Positions 24,852 to 33,542 of a stretch of DNA of 64,000 nt are shown in pieces. This stretch comes from Marivita sp965656765 (GTDB lineage: Bacteria; Pseudomonadota; Alphaproteobacteria; Rhodobacterales; Rhodobacteraceae), in NCBI RefSeq assembly GCF_965656765.1, contig NZ_CBFHLV010000008.1:11241-75240 (forward strand), read 5' to 3'. Numbering within the stretch: position 1 is the stretch's first letter; each line of letters begins with the position of its first letter. The translations under genes were made by a program, and so were the position numbers. Under the pieces are notes generated by a model. It was not told the origin of the DNA, made no database searches, and worked only from the letters and a program-made list of their open reading frames with translations.

Positions 24852-25576
24852 ACCGTGCTAAACCAGAGGATTGGTATCGTATCCAGACGCTGGGTGATGA
24901 CGTTACTCTGATTGATGAGCCACACATACAGCCATTCTATCGCTGTAACATCTGGCACATCCGGGGTCGGGATCGGGATATGCTGGTCGACAGCGGTATG
25001 GGCGTCGTGTCGTTGCGCGAATGGGTGCCATTGGTCACCGAACGTGACCTGACAGCTGTCGCAAGCCATACGCATTTCGATCACATCGGCTGCCATCATG
25101 AATTCGAGGATAGTGCTGTACATCGTGCTGAGGCCGATATTCTTGCGGATCCAACGCGCATAGCAACGTTGGCTGAGCCTTATGTCACAGATGAGATCTT
25201 CGACACTCTTCCTCCCTTGCCTTACGCATCAGCCGACTATGCGGTGAAAGGGGCAAAGGCGACGCGGCTTCTGGATGACGGTGATATCGTAGATCTCGGG
25301 GATCGGCATTTCGAAGTCATTCACACGCCTGGCCATTCTCCCGGTGGCATCGCCTTGTGGGAGGCGGCGAGTGGTATCTTGTTTTCAGGCGATATCGTTT
25401 ATGATGGGCCGTTGATCGAAGACACCTATCATTCCGATCCACACGACTACCATGCGTCGATGGTGCGACTGTTCGATTTGCCGGTGCGTGTTGTCCATGG
25501 TGGGCATTTCCAAAGCTATGGCGGCGAGCGTCACAAGACCATCATCCGCGACTGGCTGACGTCGAAAGACTGCTAG
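24848..25576 (+). CDS. Metallo-beta-lactamase-fold hydrolase (last gene of ABC operon)
   Basis: 242 aa. The metal-binding motif H74-T-H76-F-D78-H79 is intact, followed by HTPGHSPGGIALWE and the bridging aspartate region LFSGDIVYDGPL, then VHGGHFQSYGG near the end. No signal peptide, so cytoplasmic. It overlaps the ATPase gene by 4 nt, which argues that it acts on the compound imported by the transporter, perhaps cleaving an ester or lactone or thioester. The actual reaction is not readable from sequence. Confidence 0.88.
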   Translation: MNRAKPEDWYRIQTLGDDVTLIDEPHIQPFYRCNIWHIRGRDRDMLVDSGMGVVSLREWVPLVTERDLTAVASHTHFDHIGCHHEFEDSAVHRAEADILADPTRIATLAEPYVTDEIFDTLPPLPYASADYAVKGAKATRLLDDGDIVDLGDRHFEVIHTPGHSPGGIALWEAASGILFSGDIVYDGPLIEDTYHSDPHDYHASMVRLFDLPVRVVHGGHFQSYGGERHKTIIRDWLTSKDC

Positions 25577-25791
25577 AGACATTTGGGGGGCGCTGTTTCG
25601 AGTTCTGAATTCGGCCGCCTTTTGGGTCGCAAAACAGGGCGAATCGTAATGCAGTTTGCACACGGGTTTTGGTGACCGGTGAAGATGATTTGAGCAAAAT
25701 CCCAGCTGGATGCGGCTTTGAACCGCTTAATTTGGCTTAACTTTCTGACTTTCGGCCAAACGCTGCGGTTTCCGTCTGCATTTGTCCTGCG

Positions 25792-25797
25792 TATACT
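25792..25797 (+). promoter_or_regulatory. Candidate -10 element upstream of ihfB
   Basis: TATACT lies 51 bp before the ihfB start. The -35 region is poor (TTTCCG or neighbours at 16-18 bp). The rest of the 272-bp spacer from 25577 holds no gene that I can support. Confidence 0.35.
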
Positions 25798-25848
25798 CGT
25801 CTCTCAGAACAGCACGATATTGGCGTGCGACCAGAGGGATGCGATACG

Positions 25849-26130
25849 ATGATACGGTCTGAGTTGATTCAAAAAATTGCCGACGATAATCCGCATTTGT
25901 ACCAGCGCGATGTCGAGCGCATCGTGAACACCATTTTCGAAGAAATTATCGACGCTATGGCGCGTGGGGACCGGGTTGAACTGCGTGGGTTTGGCGCGTT
26001 TTCGGTTAAGAAACGCGATGCCCGCGTTGGGCGCAATCCGCGCACCGGCGAGGCGGTCGAGGTAGAAGAAAAGCATGTGCCGTTTTTCAAGACCGGCAAA
26101 TTGCTTAGAGATAGGTTAAACGGGAAGTAA
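25849..26130 (+). CDS. ihfB: Integration host factor beta subunit
   Basis: 93-aa DNA-bending protein of the HU/IHF family. The minor-groove arm contains VGRNPRTGEAVEVEEKHVPFFKTGKLLRDR, typical of IHF-beta, and the N-terminus MIRSELIQKIADDNPHLYQRDVERIV is the IHF-beta form. Start at 25849 with GAGGG about 11 nt upstream. First gene of an apparent ihfB-lapA-trpF operon with gaps of 6 and 9 nt. Confidence 0.95.
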   Translation: MIRSELIQKIADDNPHLYQRDVERIVNTIFEEIIDAMARGDRVELRGFGAFSVKKRDARVGRNPRTGEAVEVEEKHVPFFKTGKLLRDRLNGK

Positions 26131-26136
26131 ACACTG

Positions 26137-26487
26137 ATGCGATACATTCGCTATGCATTTCTTGCGGCGCTGGCCATTGTGCTGGTGTCCGTTGCGCTCG
26201 CTAATCGTGGCACGGTCATGCTGCAGCTGCTACCTTCAGGGCTGTCCGAAATGGCGGGGATGAACCGGTCAATCGAATTGCCAATGTTCATCGTGATCTT
26301 TGGTAGCATCATCGCGGGTCTCTTGATCGGGTTCGTTTGGGAATGGCTGCGCGAGCACAAGCACCGCGCGGCAGCCTCTCAGCGGCAGGCCGAGGTTAAG
26401 CGGCTCGAGCGTGAGTTGAGGCGCACCAAGGCTGAGCGTGACAAGGACAAGGACGAAGTTCTGGCCCTTCTCGACGAGGCGAGCTGA
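26137..26487 (+). CDS. LapA domain (DUF1049) membrane protein
   Basis: 116 aa. Two transmembrane helices (residues 5-22 and about 48-68; IELPMFIVIFGSIIAGLLIGFVWEW) are followed by a cytoplasmic charged coiled coil (QRQAEVKRLERELRRTKAERD). This is the LapA/YciS layout, associated with lipopolysaccharide assembly in E. coli; alphaproteobacterial roles are not established. Confidence 0.85.
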   Translation: MRYIRYAFLAALAIVLVSVALANRGTVMLQLLPSGLSEMAGMNRSIELPMFIVIFGSIIAGLLIGFVWEWLREHKHRAAASQRQAEVKRLERELRRTKAERDKDKDEVLALLDEAS

Positions 26488-26496
26488 GCCATCAGC

Positions 26497-27153
26497 ATGC
26501 CTACTGAAATTCGCGTAAAAATCTGCGGGCTGACCCGACCCGAAGATGTGGCCGCTGTTGCCGATGCAGGTGCGGCCTATGCTGGGTTTGTCTTTTTTCC
26601 CAAAAGCCCACGCAACGTGTCGATTGACGTCGCCCGCGATTTGGCGATTGACGTGCCTGTTGGTGTGGCCAAGGTTGCGCTTGTCGTGAATGCGGATGAC
26701 GCGCTCTTAGACGCGATCACCAGCACCGTGCCTTTGGATATTCTGCAGCTTCACGGGGATGAAAGCCCGGAACGCGTATCCCACGTGCGTGCACGTTATG
26801 GCCTTCCAATTATGAAAGCTGTCGGTGTGGCAGATGCCAAAGACGTGGCTGCTTTGGACACCTACGCCGAGGTGGCCGATCAGATCCTTGTGGACGCCAA
26901 GCCACCCAAGAATGCGGTCTTGCCGGGCGGGAATGGCGTGTCCTTTGACTGGCGTTTGATTTCTGCGCGCCGCTGGTCGGTGCCTTGGATGCTAGCGGGC
27001 GGATTGACGCCGGACAACGTGGCAGAAGCGATTGCTTTGACGGGGGCCAAACAAGTGGATGTGTCCTCAGGGGTCGAAGCCGCGCCGGGGATCAAAAACG
27101 CAGATTTGATCCGATCTTTTGTGCAGGCAACTGGCGTGCCAGTCATGCACTGA
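26497..27153 (+). CDS. trpF: Phosphoribosylanthranilate isomerase
   Basis: Third step of tryptophan biosynthesis, converting PRA to CdRP. 218-aa TIM barrel. VKICGLTRPEDV carries the catalytic Cys, LQLHGDE and the phosphate-binding GGLTPDNVAEA and VDVSSGVE follow; the acid catalyst aspartate lies in ILVDAKPP. Third gene after ihfB and lapA. trpB does not follow on this strand; a dispersed repeat and the convergent pyrD lie next. Confidence 0.95.
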   Translation: MPTEIRVKICGLTRPEDVAAVADAGAAYAGFVFFPKSPRNVSIDVARDLAIDVPVGVAKVALVVNADDALLDAITSTVPLDILQLHGDESPERVSHVRARYGLPIMKAVGVADAKDVAALDTYAEVADQILVDAKPPKNAVLPGGNGVSFDWRLISARRWSVPWMLAGGLTPDNVAEAIALTGAKQVDVSSGVEAAPGIKNADLIRSFVQATGVPVMH

Positions 27154-27191
27154 CAGACGCGCTGCCGTGTCTCGTATTCTCTGATGATTAG

Positions 27192-27243
27192 AAAAAGGGG
27201 CGCGGCCCCCGGCCTCCTCCGAGGTATTTTTGAACCAGAGAAG
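27192..27243 (+). repeat. Dispersed palindromic repeat, intergenic copy
   Basis: GGGG-CGCGG-CCCC hairpin preceded by five As, then CCTCCTCCGAGG and ATTTTTGAACCAGAGAAG. It fills the gap between the convergent trpF and pyrD and ends 9 nt before the pyrD stop, so it may also act as terminator. The last 17 bases match the xdhA copy at all but the variable base. Confidence 0.9.
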
Positions 27244-27251
27244 GTGTAGGA

Positions 27252-28298
27252 TCAGGTTGCCGTTCCGACCGCGTGTTCCACGTTTTCAACGCCATCCCGC
27301 TTGAGCAGCGCGTCCAATCCATTTGCAATTTGAGGCACAAGTCCCAACCCTTGATAAACCAGTGCGGAATAAAGCTGGACGGCTGACGCGCCGGCTTTGA
27401 TCTTTGCGTAGGCGTCTTCAGCAGACGCCACACCGCCAACCCCGATGATCGGTAATTTGCCATCGGTCGCGCGATAAAGCTGAGCCAAGACGCGCGTGGA
27501 TTTATCAAACAATGGCGCACCCGATAGGCCACCTTTCTCGTTTGCATGGGCTGAGGTCAAACCATTGCGGTCAAGCGTTGTGTTGGTTGCGATCAAGCCG
27601 TCAATTCCAGATGTCAGCGCGACATCGGCCACATCTGCGATTTCAGCCTCGGTTAGGTCGGGGGCAATTTTGAGGAAGATCGGGATCGGACGTTCCAACG
27701 TATTGCGTGTGTCCATGACCCCGGCGAGTAAAGCTGCGAGAGCCTCTTTGCCTTGTAGATCGCGCAGTTTTTCGGTGTTGGGCGAACTGACATTGACCGT
27801 GGCAAAGTCCAAATGGGCTGCGCAGGTTGCCAAGACGGTGGCGAAATCACCAGCGCGGTTTTCGCTGTCTTTGTTCGCACCAAGGTTCAGGCCGATGATC
27901 GCATCACTTGGCCGGCCTTTGAGTCGGGTTGCAATTGCGTCCATGCCGTCATTGTTAAAGCCGAAACGATTGATCACAGCTTGGTCTTCGGTCAGGCGAA
28001 ACAAACGCGGTTTTGAGTTGCCCGGCTGCGGGCGCGGGGTGGCGGCACCCACTTCGATAAAGCCAAAACCCGCGCGTGACAGAGGTCGCAACGCGGTGGC
28101 ATTTTTGTCGAACCCGGCAGCCAATCCAACTGGGTTCGGCAGGGTCAGCCCGGCCACAGTGGTGCGCAATCGCGTGCTGGTCACGGTCCCGGTCGTGGGC
28201 GACAAGCCCAGCTGTAGGACTTTCAGCGCCAGCCCATGTGCGGTTTCGGGATCGAACCGGTGGAGCAAACGCAAACCGGTCTGTTCCAACAAGCTCAT
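27252..28298 (-). CDS. pyrD: Dihydroorotate dehydrogenase (quinone), class 2
   Basis: Membrane-associated FMN enzyme feeding electrons from dihydroorotate to ubiquinone in pyrimidine synthesis. 348 aa: the N-terminal helix region of class 2 (LLEQTGLRLLHRFDPETAHGLALKVL), then NPVGLAAGFDKNA, INRFGFNNDGMD, NVSSPNTEKLRDLQ with the catalytic serine, KIAPDL, and GLSGAPLFDKST; the phosphate site is IIGVGGVASAEDA. Start overlaps the stop of the DUF952 gene by 4 nt. Confidence 0.96.
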   Translation of the reverse strand: MSLLEQTGLRLLHRFDPETAHGLALKVLQLGLSPTTGTVTSTRLRTTVAGLTLPNPVGLAAGFDKNATALRPLSRAGFGFIEVGAATPRPQPGNSKPRLFRLTEDQAVINRFGFNNDGMDAIATRLKGRPSDAIIGLNLGANKDSENRAGDFATVLATCAAHLDFATVNVSSPNTEKLRDLQGKEALAALLAGVMDTRNTLERPIPIFLKIAPDLTEAEIADVADVALTSGIDGLIATNTTLDRNGLTSAHANEKGGLSGAPLFDKSTRVLAQLYRATDGKLPIIGVGGVASAEDAYAKIKAGASAVQLYSALVYQGLGLVPQIANGLDALLKRDGVENVEHAVGTAT

Positions 28299-28630
28299 GT
28301 CAGGTCGTCCGGAAAGTCATGCCCGTTATTGCCTAAAGGCAAAGGTTTTGCCCAGACCATGTCAGCCAAGCGAAGTGGCGCATACAAATGCGGGAACAGA
28401 GCGCCACCACGTGACGGCTCCCACCGCAATTCCCCGGTAATGGTCGCTTCGTCATAGGCCAAAAGCATCAGCCCATCAGCCCCTGCAAAGTGCTTGGTTG
28501 CGGTTTCGCGCACCTGTTCGGCGGTCGAGAAATGCACATAGCCGTCCGCCACGTCGATTGGCGCGCCAGCGGTTTCACCATCGGCCTGCAGCGCGGCCCA
28601 TTCAGCGGAGCGGAGGAGTTTATATATCAT
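28295..28630 (-). CDS. DUF952 family protein
   Basis: 111 aa, related to small proteins with an ADP-ribosyltransferase-like fold; function unknown. Family features: MIYKLLRSAEWAALQ at the N-terminus, GYVHFSTAEQV and the conserved FPHLYAPLRLADMV. The start at 28630 gives the family N-terminus. Directly upstream of and coupled to pyrD (ATGA), an arrangement common in the group. Confidence 0.88.
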   Translation of the reverse strand: MIYKLLRSAEWAALQADGETAGAPIDVADGYVHFSTAEQVRETATKHFAGADGLMLLAYDEATITGELRWEPSRGGALFPHLYAPLRLADMVWAKPLPLGNNGHDFPDDLT

Positions 28631-28791
28631 TCCCGCGATGTGCCGCGTGTGCGGCGTCACGTCAAGCGCTGACATCTGCCTGATCAGGTGGCGCTGGAAC
28701 GATATTGTTTAGGCGACCCTAGCGTAACTTTTGACTCCCTCCGCGCGGCGATGCACGATCACGGCATAATAATCCGACAGAGGGGACTCAC

Positions 28792-30375
28792 ATGTCTTAC
28801 CGACTTCTTTCCAGCGCTGCGGTGCTGGCGCTGACTGCAGGTGTGGCGCAGGCCGATTATACGCTCCACGTCATCCACATCAATGATTTGCACAGCCGGA
28901 TCGAGCCGATCAATCGCTTCGATTCGACCTGTTCTGCTGAAGACAATGCCGAGGGCAAATGCTTTGGCGGTGTGGCGCGGGTCAAGACGATGATCGACCA
29001 GTTGCGTGCCGAATTGGACGGCGAGAACGTGATCGTTGTGGATGCGGGTGATCAGTATCAGGGCTCGCTGATGTACACGACCTACAAGGGCGATGTTGAA
29101 GCCGAGATGATGGAGAAGATCGGGTTCGATGTGATGGCCGTTGGCAACCACGAATTCGACGATGGCGACGAAGGCTTGCTCAAGCTGGTCGACAACGTCT
29201 CCTTCCCAGTGATTTCGGGCAACCTTGACGTGAGCCAGTCAAACATTCTGGCAGGCAAGGTGCAAAACCATGTTGTTCTCGAAGTGGGTGGCGAAAAGAT
29301 TGGCATCATTTCTGCTCTGGCCACCGACACAGTGGAAACGTCCTCACCGTCTGAAGCGGTGATCTTTCAGGACGAGATCGACAGCATGGCCGCCGATGTG
29401 GCCGCATTGACCGAAGAGGGCGTGACCAAGATCATTGGCCTGACCCATGTCGGTTTGCCCCGCGATATCGAGATTGCAGCCGCGGTGCCGGGCCTTGATG
29501 CCATCGTCGGCGGTCACAGCCACACCTATCTGTCGGCAAGCGACCCTGACCGACAGGGCGCGTACCCGACCTTTGTCAGCCAGGAAGACGGCACGCTGGT
29601 TCCGGTTGTGCAGGCCTATGCATATTCGAAATATGTTGGCCATCTTGAGTTGAACTTCGACGATGAAGGCAATCTGACCTATGCGGCGGGTGACACGATC
29701 CTGCTGGACGCATCTGTCGACGAAGACGCCGAGATCGTCGCCCGTGTGGCCGAGCTTGCGGGCCCCATCGAAGAGATGAAAACCCGCGTTGTTGCCGAGG
29801 CAGCCGAGGCTATTGAAGGCAGCCGTGATGTCTGTCGCGCGATGGAATGCCCGATGGGCAACCTTGTTGCGGATGCAATGCTGGACCGCGTGAAAGATCA
29901 GGGTGTCCAGATCGCCATCCAGAACGGTGGTGGACTGCGCGCGTCCATCGACGCGGGTGAGGTGACCATGGGCGAGGTCCTGACGGTCCTGCCGTTCCAG
30001 AACACGCTGTCGACATTCGAGGTCACAGGCGCACAGATTCTTGCCGCTTTGGAGAACGGTGTGAGCCAGGTCGAAGATGGCGCGGGCCGCTTTCCGCAGG
30101 TTGCCGGGATGAGCTTTACCGTTGATCTGACACAAGAGCCGGGCAGCCGTATTTCGAATGTTATGGTTGGCGATGCCGCCCTTGACCCGGAAGCAACATA
30201 TGGTGCGGTGTCCAATAACTATGTCCGCAATGGTGGTGACGGCTACCGGATGTTCCGCGATGCGATGAACGCCTATGACTATGGTCCCGACCTTGCTGAT
30301 GTGACAGCCGAGTTTCTGGCCAAGGTTGGTCCGTACCAGCCCTTTACGGATGGTCGGATCACTGTGAACAAGTAA
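28792..30375 (+). CDS. Periplasmic 5'-nucleotidase / UshA-like metallophosphatase
   Basis: 527 aa. Signal peptide MSYRLLSSAAVLALTAGVAQA, then the calcineurin-like metallophosphatase domain: IHINDLHSRIEPI, DAGDQYQGS, VGNHEFDDG, VGGHSHTYL. The C-terminal nucleotide-binding domain contains NGGGLRASIDAGEVT and LPFQNTLSTFEV. It hydrolyses nucleotides or UDP-sugars in the periplasm to scavenge phosphate and nucleosides. SD AGGGGA 9 nt upstream. Single gene, divergent from DUF952-pyrD. Confidence 0.93.
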   Translation: MSYRLLSSAAVLALTAGVAQADYTLHVIHINDLHSRIEPINRFDSTCSAEDNAEGKCFGGVARVKTMIDQLRAELDGENVIVVDAGDQYQGSLMYTTYKGDVEAEMMEKIGFDVMAVGNHEFDDGDEGLLKLVDNVSFPVISGNLDVSQSNILAGKVQNHVVLEVGGEKIGIISALATDTVETSSPSEAVIFQDEIDSMAADVAALTEEGVTKIIGLTHVGLPRDIEIAAAVPGLDAIVGGHSHTYLSASDPDRQGAYPTFVSQEDGTLVPVVQAYAYSKYVGHLELNFDDEGNLTYAAGDTILLDASVDEDAEIVARVAELAGPIEEMKTRVVAEAAEAIEGSRDVCRAMECPMGNLVADAMLDRVKDQGVQIAIQNGGGLRASIDAGEVTMGEVLTVLPFQNTLSTFEVTGAQILAALENGVSQVEDGAGRFPQVAGMSFTVDLTQEPGSRISNVMVGDAALDPEATYGAVSNNYVRNGGDGYRMFRDAMNAYDYGPDLADVTAEFLAKVGPYQPFTDGRITVNK

Positions 30376-30383
30376 CGCCCAAA

Positions 30384-30411
30384 GCAGGCCGTGCCTTGTG
30401 GCCCGGCCTGC
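30384..30411 (+). terminator. Stem-loop after the 5'-nucleotidase gene
   Basis: Arms GCAGGCC (30384-30390) and GGCCTGC (30405-30411), 14-nt loop, 8 nt past the stop. No T-tract, and the next gene starts 9 nt further, so it may be a processing or attenuation structure rather than a full terminator. Confidence 0.4.
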
Positions 30412-30420
30412 CGCAGCACG

Positions 30421-31086
30421 ATGTGTGGACGTTTTTCTTTAACACTGCCGTCTGATGCGATGGCCCAGCTGTTTGATGCAACGCCGTCCAACGCGTTGCC
30501 AGACATTCCCAATTACAACATCTGCCCGACCAACTTTGTGCATGCGGTGCATAAGGTCGAAGGGCAGCGCCGCTTGGTTGCAATGCGCTGGGGGTTCCTG
30601 CCGCATTGGTACAAGGCCGAAAACGGTGGGCCTTTGTTGATCAATGCGCGGGCTGAAACGATTGCCGAAAAGCCAGCGTTCAAAGCCGCCTGTCGTGAGC
30701 GGCGCTGCCTCATCCCTGCGACAGGGTTCTATGAATGGACCAAAGATGCCGACGGCAATCGCCTGCCTTGGTATATCCACCCAACTGATGCAGACCTTCT
30801 GGTGTTCGCGGGTGTCTGGCAAGATTGGGAACGCGATGGTGTGGCCCATCGGACGTGCGCCATCGTTACCACCGGGGCGAATGATCGGATGTCGGTCATC
30901 CATCATCGTCAACCTGTAACCCTCGGGCCCGAGGATTGGGCGCTTTGGTTGGGAGAGGCGGGGCATGGGGCAGCCACCTTGATGAATGCTGCGCCCGAGA
31001 ACGCGTTGGAGTTCTACAGGGTCGATCCAAAGGTCAATTCAAACCGCGCATCGGGACCAGAGTTGATTGACCCGTTAGACGTTTGA
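30421..31086 (+). CDS. SOS response-associated peptidase-like (YedK/HMCES) abasic-site shield protein
   Basis: 221 aa. The N-terminus MCGRFSL leaves the catalytic Cys2 exposed after Met removal; this residue crosslinks to abasic sites in single-stranded DNA in known members. Other conserved segments: RWGFLPHW, LINARAETIAEKPAF, RRCLIPATGFYEWTKD and MSVIHHRQPV. The start must be at 30421, since Cys2 is required. No LexA box was recognised upstream. Confidence 0.94.
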   Translation: MCGRFSLTLPSDAMAQLFDATPSNALPDIPNYNICPTNFVHAVHKVEGQRRLVAMRWGFLPHWYKAENGGPLLINARAETIAEKPAFKAACRERRCLIPATGFYEWTKDADGNRLPWYIHPTDADLLVFAGVWQDWERDGVAHRTCAIVTTGANDRMSVIHHRQPVTLGPEDWALWLGEAGHGAATLMNAAPENALEFYRVDPKVNSNRASGPELIDPLDV

Positions 31087-31143
31087 TCGGGGTTTTCCCG
31101 GGCGCCGCTTGGCAGTAGCGTGTCGCCGAAGAGGGAGGCCCAT

Positions 31144-32529
31144 ATGCCCAACGCCAAGATCACACAAACCATTGATGCGCTGCGCGATATCCTTGGCGAC
31201 CGGCTTTCAACCGGGCCGTCTGTTCTGGATCAGCACAGCCACGATGAGGCTTATACAACGCCCGTTCTGCCCGATGCGGTGGTCTTTCCCGAAACCACGG
31301 AAGAGGTGTCACAGATCCTGCGATTGTGTTCCCAAAACGGGTGCCCGGTGGTGCCATACGGGATCGGGTCTTCGCTCGAGGGTCATGTCGTTCCGGTGCA
31401 AGGTGGGATCACCGTGGATACCAGCCGCATGAACAAATTGCTTGAGGTTCACCAAAGTGACTTGGATGCGGTGGTCGAGCCCGGTGTCACGCGGGTTCAA
31501 TTAAACGATGCGCTGCGGGCCACTGGGTTGATGTTCACCGTTGATCCTGGTGCAGATGCATCGCTTGGTGGGATGGCGGCCACGCGGGCGTCCGGCACCA
31601 ACACGGTGCGCTATGGCACGATGGCGGACAACGTTCTGGCGCTTGAGGTGGTGTTGCCGGACGGGCAGATCATCGAAACCGGCAGCCGCGCGCGCAAGTC
31701 GTCTAGCGGTTACGACCTGACGCATCTTTTTGTCGGTTCCGAAGGCACGCTGGGCATCATCACCAAGCTGACGGTCAAGCTGCACGGTCAGCCTGAACAT
31801 ATCGCGGCGGCGACCTGCGCGTTTCCTAATATCGCAACGGCTGTGGATACCGTGATCCTTGCCATTCAGATGGGCTTGCCGATGGCTCGGATCGAGCTGC
31901 TTGATGAGGTGCAGATGAAAGGAATGAACCTCTATAATCCCGATATGGGATTGCCCGAGACGCCGCATCTTTTTCTTGAGTTTCACGGCACTGAGGCAAG
32001 CGTGGCAGAGCAGGTCGATAGCTTTGCCGCGCTGGTCGAGGAATATGGGGGGTCTGATTTCAAATGGGCAACCAAGACCGAAGATCGAAATCGGTTATGG
32101 CAAGCGCGGCACAATGCGTATTACGCGGGAAAGGCGTTGCGGCCGGGCTGCAACAGCGTTGTGACCGATTGCTGTGTGCCGATCTCGGCTTTGGCGGAGT
32201 GTCTGGTGCGCGCGAAAGAGCTGATTGCCGCTTCGGGTTTGATGGCCCCGATCGCAGGGCATGTGGGAGATGGAAATTTCCACCTTCTCATTCTGGTGGA
32301 TCCCGAAAGTGCGGCTGAAATGGACAGCGCCAAGGCGTTGGCCAACCAGGTGAACATGCTCGCACTTGACTTTGGTGGGACGGTCAGTGGCGAGCATGGC
32401 ATCGGGCTTGGTAAGCGAAAGTACCTGCCGCAAGAACATGGGGCGGCCTATGCGCTGATGGGGGTGCTCAAGAAAGCGGTCGATCCGGGCAATATCATGA
32501 ATCCCGGGAAGCTGGTGACCTTGAATTAA
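31144..32529 (+). CDS. FAD-linked oxidase, D-lactate dehydrogenase / GlcD type
   Basis: 461 aa VAO-family flavoprotein. FAD domain: PYGIGSSLEGHVVPVQGG, DPGADASLGGMAATRASGTN, RKSSSGYDLTHLFVGSEGTLG; the substrate cap has HVGDGNFHLLILVD and SGEHGIGLGKRKYL near the C-terminus. This combination matches cytochrome-linked D-lactate dehydrogenases and glycolate oxidase GlcD; the substrate is a 2-hydroxy acid. Good SD (GGGAGG) before ATG at 31144. Single gene, not next to glcE or glcF, favouring a D-lactate-type enzyme. Confidence 0.9.
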   Translation: MPNAKITQTIDALRDILGDRLSTGPSVLDQHSHDEAYTTPVLPDAVVFPETTEEVSQILRLCSQNGCPVVPYGIGSSLEGHVVPVQGGITVDTSRMNKLLEVHQSDLDAVVEPGVTRVQLNDALRATGLMFTVDPGADASLGGMAATRASGTNTVRYGTMADNVLALEVVLPDGQIIETGSRARKSSSGYDLTHLFVGSEGTLGIITKLTVKLHGQPEHIAAATCAFPNIATAVDTVILAIQMGLPMARIELLDEVQMKGMNLYNPDMGLPETPHLFLEFHGTEASVAEQVDSFAALVEEYGGSDFKWATKTEDRNRLWQARHNAYYAGKALRPGCNSVVTDCCVPISALAECLVRAKELIAASGLMAPIAGHVGDGNFHLLILVDPESAAEMDSAKALANQVNMLALDFGGTVSGEHGIGLGKRKYLPQEHGAAYALMGVLKKAVDPGNIMNPGKLVTLN

Positions 32530-32535
32530 GCGAGA

Positions 32536-32557
32536 CAGGATGCGTCAACGCATCCTG
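32536..32557 (+). terminator. Hairpin downstream of FAD-oxidase gene
   Basis: Perfect 9-bp stem CAGGATGCG / CGCATCCTG with loop TCAA, starting 7 nt after the stop; only a weak T-rich stretch follows (ACTTTCC). Confidence 0.6.
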
Positions 32558-32572
32558 ACTTTCCATCAACAG

Positions 32573-32639
32573 AAAAAGGGGGCCGCTGCCCCCATTTCCC
32601 GATGGGCAACTCCCCCGAGGTATTTCTGAACCAGAGAAG
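32573..32639 (+). repeat. Dispersed palindromic repeat, intergenic copy
   Basis: Hairpin GGGGGC-CGCT-GCCCCC preceded by AAAAA, then a second small palindrome CCCGATGGG, C-run, GAGG and ATTTCTGAACCAGAGAAG. It lies between the convergent FAD-oxidase gene and the MalG-like permease gene, ending 11 nt from the latter's stop. Confidence 0.9.
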
Positions 32640-32649
32640 CCTACGGTTC

Positions 32650-33531
32650 TCAGCCTTTGACCGCACCGGCTGTCAGACCGGACACGATTTGGCGTTGGAA
32701 GAACATAATCAGAAGGAACAGGGGCGCCGTTGTCGAGACCACCGCTGCGACTGCGAACATGACATTGCCCTTGGTCTGTGTTGTTCCAAGGAAAGACGCG
32801 ATCTTGGGCACCATGGTTTGGTTTTCTTTGTCGAGGATCATCGCTGTGACCGCGAAATCGTTGTACGCGAGCAGAAAGCTGAAGAGACCTGTGGTGATCA
32901 CACCGGGCCACATCACCGGTATGATTACATGGCGGAACGCTTGAAACCGTGTGCAACCATCGACCATTGCGCTTTCATCCAGGTCCTGGGGGATGTTTTT
33001 GAAAAACGAATGCAGCATCCACAGCGTAAAGGGCTGGTTGATCGCGACCAGCACGATGATGGCGGTCGGCAAATAGCCCCATACGTTCCATTCAAAGAAC
33101 ACCGGCAGGTATCCAGACACCAAGGTAATCGGCGGCATGGCGCGGAAGATCAGCGCGACAAGCAGGAACCAGAACGCGTAGCGATAGGTGGACCGGGCAA
33201 GGGCATATCCCCCAAGTGTGCCAAGGGTCAACGAAATGGTGACGACGAACAGGCACACCAAAGTGGAATTCCAGGCAGCTTTCCAAAACTCTTCCTGCAC
33301 CCAAGCGCCAGAATAGCCTTGGGCTGTAAAGGCCCCACCGGTTTCGCGGGTGGTCATGTCTCCGGTCAAAACGTTGGTCCAGTCGGCCAATGAGAAGAAA
33401 TCACCTTCGACCTTGAATGACCCCCATAGCGTCCAGAGAAATGGGAACGCAGCGGCGATCATCCAGATGATCAGGATGCCGACCAGAATGATCTGAAGGG
33501 CGAGAGGACGTTTCTGGGCTTGGTTTGACAT
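32650..33531 (-). CDS. Carbohydrate-type ABC transporter permease, MalG-like
   Basis: 293 aa, six predicted helices. The N-terminal helix ends PFLWTLWGSFK; the EAA loop is DESAMVDGCTRFQAFRHVIIPVMWPGV, followed by AYNDFAVTAMIL. Start ATG at 33531 is preceded by AGGAGG, which overlaps the stop of the MalF-like gene. Last gene of a four-gene operon transcribed ATPase, binding protein, MalF, MalG. Confidence 0.9.
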   Translation of the reverse strand: MSNQAQKRPLALQIILVGILIIWMIAAAFPFLWTLWGSFKVEGDFFSLADWTNVLTGDMTTRETGGAFTAQGYSGAWVQEEFWKAAWNSTLVCLFVVTISLTLGTLGGYALARSTYRYAFWFLLVALIFRAMPPITLVSGYLPVFFEWNVWGYLPTAIIVLVAINQPFTLWMLHSFFKNIPQDLDESAMVDGCTRFQAFRHVIIPVMWPGVITTGLFSFLLAYNDFAVTAMILDKENQTMVPKIASFLGTTQTKGNVMFAVAAVVSTTAPLFLLIMFFQRQIVSGLTAGAVKG

Positions 33532-33542
33532 GGTCGTCCTCC

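Noticed and set aside
27496..28440. Open frame on plus strand opposite pyrD (314 aa)
   Set aside because: Antisense of a clear pyrD with all motifs; composition typical of shadow frames.
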